Assembly (NCBI GenBank): GCA_964627505.1
Contig: CAZVKB010000062.1
Coordinates: 1-15,630, forward strand
Length of the DNA: 15,630 bases
Source of the DNA: JACJWR01 sp964627505
GTDB lineage: Bacteria; Actinomycetota; Actinomycetes; S36-B12; UBA10799
Direction of reading: 5' to 3'
A model generated the notes under the pieces. That model was not told the DNA's origin, ran no database searches, and saw only the letters and a program-made list of their open reading frames with translations. Below, piece after piece: positions 1 through 7,201 of the stretch; the stretch's first letter is position 1; each line of letters opens with the position of its first letter. The translations under genes and the position numbers were made by a program.

Positions 1-173
1 ACGGGCCACCTGCGGCGCTGCTCGCGGACATGGCCGCTCGTGAGGTGGCAAACGGTGACCTCACACAGGCGCAGGCTGATCAGATCCTGGCCGCCTTGGG
101 CATCAACAGCACGTCTGGGAGCACATCTGGCACCACCCCCGACGCCGCGTCCAGCACCACCGCTACCACCTGA
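1..173 (+). CDS. C-terminal end of an unidentified protein (5' truncated by window)
   Basis: The reading frame beginning at base 3 is open to a TGA at 171-173 and gives 56 residues. It contains a short amphipathic helix-like stretch (ALLADMAAREVANGDLTQAQ, then ADQILAALG) followed by a tail of about 22 residues made almost only of Ser, Thr, Ala and Gly. The tail resembles the disordered ends of secreted or surface-exposed actinobacterial proteins, but the rest of the gene is outside the window and the family is not recognised. The gene converges on the minus-strand gene ending at 226. The 52-nt gap holds no convincing terminator, only a 4-bp stem near 199-215. That it is coding rests on the open frame, the composition and the helix pattern. 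Confidence 0.6.
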   Translation, partial: GPPAALLADMAAREVANGDLTQAQADQILAALGINSTSGSTSGTTPDAASSTTATT

Positions 174-225
174 TCCGGCCGCCACGGGCTGGGGCTGACG
201 CTGTCTGGGGCAGCACCGACCACCT

Positions 226-1464
226 TCACAACGACAGTGGGATGCGCACGCTGCTGCCGTCGGCCGCGATGCGCTCCACGGCGATGGTGTCGGTGGCGCC
301 GGAGCCGAAGGACTTGGCCATCTCGGCAGCTAGGGCGAGCACGGCCAATGGGTCGGGTACGGCCTCCGGCGGAAATACACCCGGCATGTGGGCGAAAGCA
401 CCGCGGCCCATCATCACTGCACCGGCGGCGGCCGGGATACCTGTGCCTTCACCAGCGCCGACCGAGGCGGACGACACCGAAAAGACGTAAGTGCATGCGG
501 CACTCTGGGAACTGCCACTTACCACCACTTTCAGACAACCTGCGGGACCGGTGACCCCGGCCTCGGCCAGGAGTCGCGACCGCTGCGCTCGAATATGGGC
601 CACGGCGAATTCCAGCGGAACCACCGGGTGACCGTCCACCAGGAGTGGTTCGCTATCGCAGATCCCAGCGCGCACCAGATCTTGAGTGAGCTTGAAATAC
701 GACAGCGGAAAAATCACTCCCAGATTTGTGGCACGCGTCAACCCGGGCAGGTAGTGCGGCAGTGTGATGGTTTCCGGGTGCGGGTAGGGGTACACCGGAA
801 ACGTGCCCAGGCCGGGGAAGTCGGTGTCAGTCACCGCCGCCGCGCCGCTGGGTTCGAGCTGTCGGACTGTTCGGAATTCGCCGTCCAGGAACAGCGGAAT
901 GTCGTTCATCATCGCGAAAATGCGGTGCTTGACGACCGCCGCGCCCTCCTCGGGCTCGCCACCATGGATGTGCATGATGTCCACGCTGTCCACTTCGTCG
1001 AGCAAATCCCGCGCGGCCACCACTGCGAACAGGTTGGCCAGACCAGGGGAGTTTCCCATCCCGATCAACGCCGGGACTCCACCGGCGATCGCCGCTGCGG
1101 ACATCGCCAGCATGGTGCGAGTCGGACTGAGATCGTCACACACATCGACATATGGGGTTCCCGCGGCGATGGCGGCTGACAGCAGCGGTGGGCCAAAATC
1201 ATAAAACGGTCCCACGCAGTTCAGAACACAATCAGCCCCGGTGATCGTGCGAATCACGACCTGAATGTCCCGGGCGTCGAATTCGACCGCGGTCACTTGC
1301 GCGCCGGCATGTTGCGGATCGGCGGTGAGTTCATCGGTCAAGGCTGCGAGCGCGGAACCGTCCCGGTCGGCCAACACCAGTTCGGTCACGTCCCGACTGC
1401 GGCCGAGCGCGCGGGCAGCCGTCGCCCCGACTCCGCCGGCAGCCCCAAGCACCACGATGCGCAT
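226..1464 (-). CDS. Saccharopine dehydrogenase-like NAD(P)-dependent oxidoreductase
   Basis: The 412-residue protein opens with a Rossmann dinucleotide-binding loop (VVLGAAGGVGATAARAL, residues 4-20), then a second strand ending in an acidic residue (LVLADRD). The segment near residues 80-110 (VLNCVGPFYDFGPPLL, then AAGTPYVDVCDD) matches the NADP domain of the saccharopine dehydrogenase-like family. Family members include lysine-pathway enzymes, homospermidine synthase-like proteins and many uncharacterised reductases, so the substrate cannot be named. The length is normal for the family. The ATG start is supported by an AGGAG at 1471-1475, 6 nt upstream. It lies 28 nt after the helicase stop on the same strand and is probably co-transcribed, although no functional link is obvious. 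Family is confident; substrate is unknown. Confidence 0.85.
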   Translation of the reverse strand: MRIVVLGAAGGVGATAARALGRSRDVTELVLADRDGSALAALTDELTADPQHAGAQVTAVEFDARDIQVVIRTITGADCVLNCVGPFYDFGPPLLSAAIAAGTPYVDVCDDLSPTRTMLAMSAAAIAGGVPALIGMGNSPGLANLFAVVAARDLLDEVDSVDIMHIHGGEPEEGAAVVKHRIFAMMNDIPLFLDGEFRTVRQLEPSGAAAVTDTDFPGLGTFPVYPYPHPETITLPHYLPGLTRATNLGVIFPLSYFKLTQDLVRAGICDSEPLLVDGHPVVPLEFAVAHIRAQRSRLLAEAGVTGPAGCLKVVVSGSSQSAACTYVFSVSSASVGAGEGTGIPAAAGAVMMGRGAFAHMPGVFPPEAVPDPLAVLALAAEMAKSFGSGATDTIAVERIAADGSSVRIPLSL

Positions 1465-1492
1465 GGCGATCTCCTATGTGTGAATAGCCACC

Positions 1493-2755
1493 CTACCCGG
1501 CGTGACCACCCGGACGCTTGCGTCCGGAACTCCGGCTGCCACGGCCGGCTGTCTGTTGCCCTTTCGGGGTGCGTCCACCCTGTGGGCGTCGACCGGAACG
1601 GTTGCTGGGGCGACCCCGACCGGAGGCGGTGCGGTTTGTGCCGCCGCCGTCGCTGCCCGGCGAGAGCGGCATCCCGAGGGCGCGTTGAATCGAGCGGGCC
1701 TGACCGGTCTCATCGTGGGTGAACAGCGCCACGACGGTGCCCTCGGCGCCAGCGCGACCGGTGCGACCGGAACGGTGGACGTAGTCCTTGTGGTCGGCCG
1801 GGAGGTCATAGTGCACGACGCACGCGACGTCATCAACGTGAATCCCGCGGGCCGCCACATCCGTGGCGACGAGTACCTGCGCGCGCCCGCCGGAGAACGC
1901 ACCGAGTGCCCGGTCTCGCTGCCCTTGGGAACGCCCGCCGTGAATGGCGACCGCGGTGAGTCCTTCCCTCTGGAGCTGTTTGGCCAATCGATCAGCACCG
2001 TGCTTGGTGCGCGTGAACACCACTGTGGAACCGTGTTTATGGGCCAACTCGGCTGCGACTCCGGTGCGCTCCTCGCGCCGCACATTACGAAATGTGTGGC
2101 TGGTGCGATCAGGGTGCGCGGTCTCCGGTGCGGCCTCGCAATGCACGGGATTGTTCTGATACCGCTTGATCAGTTTGTCGACTGCGCCATCCAGAGTGGC
2201 TGAGAACAGCATGGTCTGGCGATCGGGCGTGACCATGTCGAGCAGCTTGATCACCTCGGGCAGAAAGCCCATGTCGGCCATCCGGTCGGCTTCGTCGAGC
2301 ACCACAATGTCGACGTCGGCCAGGCTCACGTCACCGCGGCGGATCAGGTCGGCAAGGCGGCCGGGGCAGGCCACCGCAATATCCACTCCGCGACGCAGGG
2401 CGGCGATCTGCGCGCCGAAGCCCACCCCGCCGTAGAACGTGGCGATCGATCGTTTGCGCGTGCTCTGCAGTTTGCCGAGTTCATCGGCAATCTGCGCCGC
2501 GAGTTCCCGGGTGGGCGTAAGAATCAGTGCCCGCGGACGGTGCGGCCGGGCACGCTCGACACGGGCCATTACCGGGATGCCGAACGCCAACGTCTTGCCG
2601 GAGCCGGTGGGGGCGCGGCCGCAGACGTCGCGGCCGTTGAGAGCTGGAGGAATAGCTTGGATTTGAATGTCGAAGGCGTCGGTGATCCCGCGTGCGGTGA
2701 GCGACGCCACCACGTCGCCGGGCAGGCCGAGATCAGCAAATGCAGTGGATGTCAT
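1493..2755 (-). CDS. DEAD-box ATP-dependent RNA helicase (RhlE/DeaD-like)
   Basis: All helicase core motifs are visible in this 420-residue protein: Q motif (FDIQIQAIP, 28-36), motif I APTGSGKT (48-55), PTRELA (81-86), CPGR in place of the usual TPGR (130-133), DEAD (154-157), SAT (185-187), VVFTRTKHGADRLAKQL in domain 2, ATDVAARG (297-304) and HRSGRTGRAG (327-336). The tail from about 365 is rich in Arg, Gly, Ser and Lys, as in RhlE-type helicases that bind RNA non-specifically. Such proteins unwind short RNA duplexes in ribosome assembly, RNA decay or cold adaptation. The ATG has an AGGAG at 2765-2769, 9 nt upstream. The upstream leader is hairpin-rich (separate entry). A downstream oxidoreductase gene follows after 28 nt. 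The exact subfamily is not decided. Confidence 0.96.
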   Translation of the reverse strand: MTSTAFADLGLPGDVVASLTARGITDAFDIQIQAIPPALNGRDVCGRAPTGSGKTLAFGIPVMARVERARPHRPRALILTPTRELAAQIADELGKLQSTRKRSIATFYGGVGFGAQIAALRRGVDIAVACPGRLADLIRRGDVSLADVDIVVLDEADRMADMGFLPEVIKLLDMVTPDRQTMLFSATLDGAVDKLIKRYQNNPVHCEAAPETAHPDRTSHTFRNVRREERTGVAAELAHKHGSTVVFTRTKHGADRLAKQLQREGLTAVAIHGGRSQGQRDRALGAFSGGRAQVLVATDVAARGIHVDDVACVVHYDLPADHKDYVHRSGRTGRAGAEGTVVALFTHDETGQARSIQRALGMPLSPGSDGGGTNRTASGRGRPSNRSGRRPQGGRTPKGQQTAGRGSRSSGRKRPGGHAG

Positions 2756-3006
2756 GGAAAGAAACTCCTGTCGGACAGTTGCGCAATCTGCGCCCTGTCG
2801 GGCGGTCTCTCAGTAGCTCCTGATGTAACTCGAGACCGGTGGGTGCGGCTGTCACAAGGCGACGCGTGTCAAGAGCGCGTGGCGCCGGGCTCGCAACCCG
2901 ATATCCGGTATGGACCGGACGTATTGGGCAGGAGTCTAGCGGACCGGTCCGGAAGGAGGGTCGGTGGCGGCTATATCCAGTGATCTGAGCGCTGTGTGAC
3001 TGCTAC
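2756..3006 (-). promoter_or_regulatory. Helicase upstream/leader region with several small hairpins
   Basis: No gene is seen in these 251 nt between the acyltransferase stop and the helicase start. The part next to the helicase holds a chain of inverted repeats: CTGTC-G-GACAG at 2768-2778, which overlaps the Shine-Dalgarno by 2 nt; GCGCA-3 nt-TGCGC at 2781-2793; GCCC-4 nt-GGGC at 2792-2803, which overlaps the previous one and so may be an alternative fold; and a 7-bp arm pair CGGTCTC/GAGACCG at 2803-2809 and 2832-2838. Further up are TCCGG-6 nt-CCGGA (2904-2919) and a perfect 12-bp palindrome (2940-2951). A consensus TTGACA occurs on the minus strand at 2872-2867, but no -10 lies at the right distance. 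A structured 5' leader is a reasonable reading but unproven. Confidence 0.4.
2940..2951. promoter_or_regulatory. Perfect 12-bp palindrome, possible operator
   Basis: CGGACCGGTCCG reads the same on both strands. The core GGACCGG occurs again at 2912-2918 inside the imperfect element TCCGG-6 nt-CCGGA (2904-2919). The two sites are about 34 bp apart centre to centre and lie 150-195 bp upstream of the helicase ATG. This could be a tandem operator for the helicase promoter, but short GC-rich palindromes also arise by chance in such DNA. Confidence 0.25.
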
Positions 3007-4419
3007 TCATGTGGTGGCCGGTGTTTCGGCGCCCGAGCGCTGCAGCCCCGGATCGGCGATCCGCGCCACGCTGGCGATGACCGCGTGCTTGGCGTCCAGC
3101 AGTGCCCCTGAGGCGCGGCGGTGGGCCCGGCGGCGCGCCCGACCCAGGTAGAACATCAACTGGGCCCGCTCGGCCACCCGAACGGTGGCGATCAGACTCG
3201 CTGGACCACTGGCTGCCATGCCCACTGCACCTGCAACGCCGAAGCGCCGATACCCCCACAGTCCCGCGAGCGCCCACACCGCGGGAAATGTCACGACCGC
3301 GATTGCCGGTTTCACGGTTGCTGCGGTCGCCGGTGCCATCCCGGACATGCTGGCCGCCCGAATCAGCCCCATCGGCACCGCATTGAGCATCGCTCCATAG
3401 GCTGCCGGACCCAGCAGCGCCAGGGTCAAGCCGGTTTGGGCGGCGATCTTCGTGCCTTTCATGGACACCCGGGGCAGCATGTCCAACCCGACGCCCAAGA
3501 TTTCCAACTCCGCGCGCAGACCCTGCATCGAGTTTGCAACGTCAATCTGCTGTTCGACAGGTGCCTGGGTGATCGCATGCGCCAGTTCCGCCATCGCCTC
3601 ATAGTCCAACGGCTCGTGCGGATCACCTTGATGGGCTTGGAGGAAGACGGATGCGGCAGCTTCGTACAGCCGCCGTTGATCCCAACCGTCGTACTCGTCG
3701 ACGACGTCGCCCAACCGCTCGGCCAGCACCTGCGTCATCGCCTTGACGAGCTGATGGTTGTTTTCGCTGACCTCACCACAATCGCCCAGTTCCGCTACCA
3801 CCGAAGAGGTTGAGAATGCCGGGCCGATGTCTACGAAACACCGTCCGCGCAGCACTGAGATATCGAAGTAGTGCAGGCCCATCGGCACGATGGTGGTGTC
3901 GACTCCGCGCGCCAAAGCTCCAAGCGCAATCCGGGCTGCCCCAGTACGCAGCGGGGCTAACCGCGGTTCCGGCACGCTCTCCCCTTCCGGGTAAATCGCC
4001 AGCAGACTGCCCTGCGCTAGCCCTGCAAAGGCGCTGTCGAACATCCCGACGTTGTCCGCAGTGCCGCCGTGGTCAGCCCGGCGATGCACCGGGATCCCGC
4101 CGACCGCATTCATCACAGAAGCCCCGAGCGGCACCCGCCAAATCAGGTCCCGGGCCAGAAACCGCGGGAACCGCTGACACACATCGATCAGCACGAGGAT
4201 GTCGGCGAGCCCGCCGCCGTGGTTGGCCAGCACCAGCGTGGGACCGTCCGGCACCGGCTGCACTCGGGGTACTTCGACGCTTCTGAACACCACATCGAGA
4301 AGGACCTTGGACACTCGCCGGAGCCGACGTTTCGCTGTGCTGTCGGGCAGATCGCGCGGCGCTGGCGGTGGCGCTGGTGGTGGCACGGGTGACGCACCTG
4401 GAGCAACGTGGCTACTCAT
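3007..4419 (-). CDS. PlsC-type glycerolipid acyltransferase with long hydrophobic C-terminal part
   Basis: Residues about 60-200 of this 470-residue protein carry the acyltransferase blocks: the catalytic His/Asp pair in ANHGGGLAD (H67, D73), GGIPVHRR (107-114), YPEGES (143-148, the EGxS/T glycerophosphate-binding block) and IVPMGLHYFD. The family transfers acyl groups from acyl-CoA or acyl-ACP to glycerol-3-phosphate, lysophosphatidate or related acceptors at the inner membrane. The His-Asp spacing is five residues rather than the usual four. From memory this is also seen in GPT2/SCT1-like and NHPNxLxD-type enzymes. Residues about 330-420 are hydrophobic and suggest membrane association. The protein is longer than a plain PlsC (about 240). 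The ATG overlaps the stop of the upstream ceramidase-like gene as ATGA (4416-4419), has no clear Shine-Dalgarno, and is probably translated by coupling. Acceptor specificity is unknown. Confidence 0.88.
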   Translation of the reverse strand: MSSHVAPGASPVPPPAPPPAPRDLPDSTAKRRLRRVSKVLLDVVFRSVEVPRVQPVPDGPTLVLANHGGGLADILVLIDVCQRFPRFLARDLIWRVPLGASVMNAVGGIPVHRRADHGGTADNVGMFDSAFAGLAQGSLLAIYPEGESVPEPRLAPLRTGAARIALGALARGVDTTIVPMGLHYFDISVLRGRCFVDIGPAFSTSSVVAELGDCGEVSENNHQLVKAMTQVLAERLGDVVDEYDGWDQRRLYEAAASVFLQAHQGDPHEPLDYEAMAELAHAITQAPVEQQIDVANSMQGLRAELEILGVGLDMLPRVSMKGTKIAAQTGLTLALLGPAAYGAMLNAVPMGLIRAASMSGMAPATAATVKPAIAVVTFPAVWALAGLWGYRRFGVAGAVGMAASGPASLIATVRVAERAQLMFYLGRARRRAHRRASGALLDAKHAVIASVARIADPGLQRSGAETPATT

Positions 4420-5093
4420 GAGGCAACTCTAGGCGCGTGACTGCGCGGGTCCGCCGGAACCCGTGGCAACGAGACGTATCCCCAACACCCCAGTGCGACG
4501 GCAGTGAGCACATGCCACAATCCGTGACCTTGCAACCACGAGTCCGGCTGACACCACGGTCCGCCGGTGCGGGAAAGACTGAACACCACCACCCCGATTG
4601 CCAGCGCGCCGATCCCCACCCAGAAAGCAGGCTGGATCGTGCGCAAACTGCGGCGATAAATCAGGATCTCGGCTATCACCAAGCCGAGTGCAGCGACTCC
4701 TGCCAGCGCTGGACTTGCCACCGGGATGATGGCAATCACCCCCAGCAGGATTGTCGTGCCACCGGCGAGCCACCACACGATCGGTCGGGCTGCGAACCCG
4801 AGCGTGCGCAGATCGATGCCGAACGCCACCACCAGCGCCAAAGCCAATCCGCCGTCGTGCAGCAGTGGTTCCGGGCCGATCGCCGGACCGTGATAGTCCG
4901 CACTTCCCAAGCCGGCGGCCATCAGCGCGCCTGCAAATAGGACCGTTTCCCACCGATTCACGCGGTTGTTGCGCAATCCCCAGATCAGTACCCAGAGGCC
5001 GACGATCACATAAGCCAGCGAACTCACAGCGAGCACGGGCTGGCCCCACACCTCGCTTCTGGCTTCACAATCGCCACTTCCTGGCGGTCCCAT
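4416..5093 (-). CDS. Ceramidase-like integral membrane hydrolase (CREST superfamily)
   Basis: This 225-residue protein has about seven hydrophobic segments and the signature residues of alkaline ceramidases. These are an N-terminal DCE (8-10) just before the first helix, SADYH (S64, H68), HD (79-80) and HGLWH (H190, H194). In human ACER3 the zinc ligands are, as I recall, H81, H217 and H221, with S77 and D92 nearby. The SxxxH, an Asp 12 residues later, and HxxxH reproduce that arrangement. The family hydrolyses an amide (ceramide to sphingoid base and fatty acid) inside the membrane. Sphingolipids are rare in actinobacteria, so the real substrate may be another N-acyl or acyl lipid. The gene starts 15 nt after the DUF2252 stop and overlaps the acyltransferase start by 4 bp. 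The start lacks a strong Shine-Dalgarno. CREST membership is fairly sure; substrate is inference. Confidence 0.8.
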   Translation of the reverse strand: MGPPGSGDCEARSEVWGQPVLAVSSLAYVIVGLWVLIWGLRNNRVNRWETVLFAGALMAAGLGSADYHGPAIGPEPLLHDGGLALALVVAFGIDLRTLGFAARPIVWWLAGGTTILLGVIAIIPVASPALAGVAALGLVIAEILIYRRSLRTIQPAFWVGIGALAIGVVVFSLSRTGGPWCQPDSWLQGHGLWHVLTAVALGCWGYVSLPRVPADPRSHAPRVAS

Positions 5094-5108
5094 AGGTACT
5101 GCGCCGGG

Positions 5109-6530
5109 TTAGGTGCGGGCTTGTTCGAAGGCTGTGATCTCACCGTCGGCGATGGCCGCTGTGAACCGGGCGAAGTCCTGCTCCACGAGGTCGGCGTAGG
5201 TGAGCGAGAACTGGGCCGCAGCATCGGCGAACGTGGTGTTGCTTCCAATGTAGGCACTGATCGCGACCGGGTCACCAGCCCGGGCGTGGGCGAGCGCCAA
5301 GGTCGCCCCACAGAGGCGGGCGTACCCGAGCGCTTTGCCGCCCACAAGGCCGTTGAGATCCACGGACCATTTGAAGTCGCGCAATTGCCGACCGTAGAAG
5401 TCGCGTCCGCCGGGGCCGCGGACCCAGCCCAGGAAAGGATCGCCGGTGGCTTGCATGAGCCGCTGACCAACCACCACCCGCTGGCCGTGGTGGTCGAACA
5501 GACTAGGGGCGGTCCACTTTTCCAGCACTGATGCTTCCGCCGCCTTGAATTGCAGCACCATGAGATCTTCGCTGTCTCGGCCCTGCAGCAAGCCCACGAG
5601 CGCTGGCAAGCCGACACTGCCGACACCGACTACTTTGTGGGCAACGTCGAGCAACCGGTAGCGGCCGAGCAGTGCGGCTCGGTCTACATCCAGGGTTTCG
5701 GTGAACTTTTCCGCCAGATCGTTGAAGTCCACCCCCAAGGTGGACCGCAGTTCCGGGCTGAGTCGGACCAGCAGCGGCGGTTGGCTGAGGAACTGACGGT
5801 TGCCGTCGGGGCCGATCTCGGTGAGTTTGCGAATGGCCGACCAGGCATCGCGCTTGCGGGCGGCTTTCTCGTTGCGCTCCATCTCTTTGGTTGCTTTCTT
5901 GGCTTTGCGCTCGGGCTGCGTGGTTGAGACCACACCCAGGATTTGCTCCGGGGTCAGCATCGTGTACCAGTTCTCCAGATACGCTCGATCCGCCGCGAGC
6001 GCAGCTACCTGTTGGTAGGACATCGCGGCCATTGCCGCCAGGCTTCTAGCAGCCTGATCGTCGGCCCCCCGGTCACGGGCAGCCAAGACAAAGGAGGTGG
6101 ACAGACGCAGCAGGTCCCACTCGAAAGGACCGGGGGAGGTCTCGTCAAAGTCGTTGACATCAAAGACCAGATTGCGTTCGGCAGAGCCGAAGACACCAAA
6201 GTTGGACAAATGCGCATCACCGCAAATCTGCGCCCAAAGCCCCGAATCCATCGTCATTCCGAGATCGGCAGCCATGACGATGGCAGCGCCGCGGTAGAAC
6301 GTGAACGGCGACACCGCCATCCGGGCATGGCGCACCGGCACCAGCGTGACGATCCGCGTGGTCTCCTGGCCGGTGAGCAGTGCCACCGGATCGGCCCGGT
6401 CGCTCGGTGGGGTCCAGTCGCCCAACGACTTGCGCGGCAACTTCTTGCGGGCGGACCTGCCGAATTCGATCCGATCGGCGATCGGGGTGCCAGTGGGGAG
6501 TCCGGGGATCAATTTCGTGGTGTCGACCAT
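5109..6530 (-). CDS. DUF2252 family protein, kinase-like motifs
   Basis: The 473-residue protein matches the DUF2252 pattern: RMAVSPFTFYRGAA (70-83), GDAHLSNFG (104-112), VFDVNDFDET (122-131) and GPFEWDLLRLS (134-144). The GDxHxxN and DFDE blocks look like the catalytic and metal loops of aminoglycoside-phosphotransferase-type kinases. A Gly-rich GVGSVG (302-307) and a strand with Lys (LQFK, K329) resemble the kinase ATP-binding lobe but come after the catalytic loop, as if the fold were circularly permuted. That is my inference; the function of the family is unknown. A lysine- and glutamate-rich helical insert lies at about 205-230. A TATCCT hexamer (minus strand, 6542-6537) ends 6 nt before the ATG and no Shine-Dalgarno is present, so the gene may be read from a leaderless transcript. 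It heads the unit with the CREST hydrolase (15-nt gap) and acyltransferase. Confidence 0.85.
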   Translation of the reverse strand: MVDTTKLIPGLPTGTPIADRIEFGRSARKKLPRKSLGDWTPPSDRADPVALLTGQETTRIVTLVPVRHARMAVSPFTFYRGAAIVMAADLGMTMDSGLWAQICGDAHLSNFGVFGSAERNLVFDVNDFDETSPGPFEWDLLRLSTSFVLAARDRGADDQAARSLAAMAAMSYQQVAALAADRAYLENWYTMLTPEQILGVVSTTQPERKAKKATKEMERNEKAARKRDAWSAIRKLTEIGPDGNRQFLSQPPLLVRLSPELRSTLGVDFNDLAEKFTETLDVDRAALLGRYRLLDVAHKVVGVGSVGLPALVGLLQGRDSEDLMVLQFKAAEASVLEKWTAPSLFDHHGQRVVVGQRLMQATGDPFLGWVRGPGGRDFYGRQLRDFKWSVDLNGLVGGKALGYARLCGATLALAHARAGDPVAISAYIGSNTTFADAAAQFSLTYADLVEQDFARFTAAIADGEITAFEQART

Positions 6531-6536
6531 GCGCGC

Positions 6537-6542
6537 AGGATA
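6537..6542 (-). promoter_or_regulatory. Candidate -10 hexamer for leaderless DUF2252 transcript
   Basis: The minus strand reads TATCCT (TAnnnT form) with a 6-nt gap to the ATG at 6530. This places the expected transcription start at or next to the A of the start codon. No convincing -35 hexamer and no Shine-Dalgarno are seen. The same geometry occurs before the TetR gene at 12512-12517. Confidence 0.4.
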
Positions 6543-6585
6543 GCGACGATCGACACCGCGAAACCCGACACGCGCAGAACTTGTC

Positions 6586-7125
6586 CTATGTCAATTCCCA
6601 CGTGATGTTCGACTCCGTATCAGTCACCGTGACTGCCACAGTGCCAGTCTGTTCGACCCCTTCGGCCGAGGTTCCAGCGACGGTGCAATCAAACACCGTG
6701 TTGGGAGTCGCCACGATGTACGTGGTGCCGGAGGTCGGGCACGAGAGTTGCCAGGTGCCGGGCACTTGTTCGGCAAGTTGCGTCGCCACTTGGTTTTGCA
6801 CTTCAGCCACCGACAGGATGGAGGAGTCGGCCACATATTTGACATTGCCCTGGTCGTCTTCCTGGGTGACGGTCAGGACCAGTGGCTGGCCATCAATCGT
6901 GGCTGGGCATTCGAAGGTCGCTCCGGCCTCTGGTTTGACGCCGTCCGGGCAAGACACAGTGACCGAAACATTGGGATCGGAAGCGGTCACCTGCGAGGTG
7001 ATCGTCTCGTTGAGTTTGGTGGCATCGAGGGACGAGCTACAGGCCGTGAGAGTCACGCCAGCGGTGACCAGCGCTACACAACCGAACGCTGCGCGACCGG
7101 GGGAAAATTTGGTGTGGATTCGCAT
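6586..7125 (-). CDS. Lipoprotein with two DUF4333-like modules
   Basis: The 179-residue product begins with a basic segment, a hydrophobic stretch and the lipobox LTAC (26-29), so it should be lipidated at C29 and anchored on the outer face of the cytoplasmic membrane. Two similar modules follow. Each has a helix, a SCP motif, then a second Cys in a G/N-x-x-F-x-C context: C59/C73 (SCPDGV, GATFEC) and C129/C147 (SCPTSG, NTVFDC), followed by a strand pair ending in VTVT. This is the DUF4333 pattern of actinobacterial lipoproteins, and the Cys pairs probably form disulfides. I chose the ATG at 7125 because AGGATG lies just upstream and the signal peptide then has normal length; an ATG two codons earlier (7131) is possible. 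The role is unknown. The gene lies 76 nt after the ATP-grasp stop, with its own promoter-like sequence. Confidence 0.82.
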   Translation of the reverse strand: MRIHTKFSPGRAAFGCVALVTAGVTLTACSSSLDATKLNETITSQVTASDPNVSVTVSCPDGVKPEAGATFECPATIDGQPLVLTVTQEDDQGNVKYVADSSILSVAEVQNQVATQLAEQVPGTWQLSCPTSGTTYIVATPNTVFDCTVAGTSAEGVEQTGTVAVTVTDTESNITWELT

Positions 7126-7146
7126 GATCATCCTGTCGGTGACAGT

Positions 7147-7166
7147 GTTCGGCGCCAACGCCGAAC
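7147..7166 (-). promoter_or_regulatory. Perfect 8-bp inverted repeat upstream of the lipoprotein gene
   Basis: GTTCGGCG and CGCCGAAC flank a CCAA loop. The element sits between the ATP-grasp stop and the lipoprotein start. A TACAGT hexamer (minus strand, 7185-7180) could be a -10, placing the hairpin in a leader of about 48 nt. No T-run follows on the minus strand, so it is not a standard Rho-independent terminator. It may be an operator, a leader hairpin or a weak terminator of the upstream operon. A second small palindrome, GCTGG-2 nt-CCAGC (7189-7200), touches the ATP-grasp stop codon. Confidence 0.4.
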
Positions 7167-7201
7167 GGCGGTGATCAAGACTGTAGCCGCTGGAACCAGC
7201 C

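Noticed and set aside
388..1179. Long + strand open frame opposite the oxidoreductase gene
   Set aside because: Its composition (His-, Arg- and Gln-rich) is typical of an antisense shadow. The minus strand encodes a complete Rossmann-type enzyme with a Shine-Dalgarno.
2867..2872. Consensus TTGACA (-35) on the minus strand upstream of the helicase
   Set aside because: No TAnnnT hexamer lies 16-18 nt downstream on that strand, so a promoter cannot be supported from this box alone.
2950..2998. Possible small + strand leader peptide behind GGAAGGAGGG
   Set aside because: A GTG follows the purine-rich stretch but gives only about 11 codons without notable composition, and no downstream + strand gene exists for it to control.
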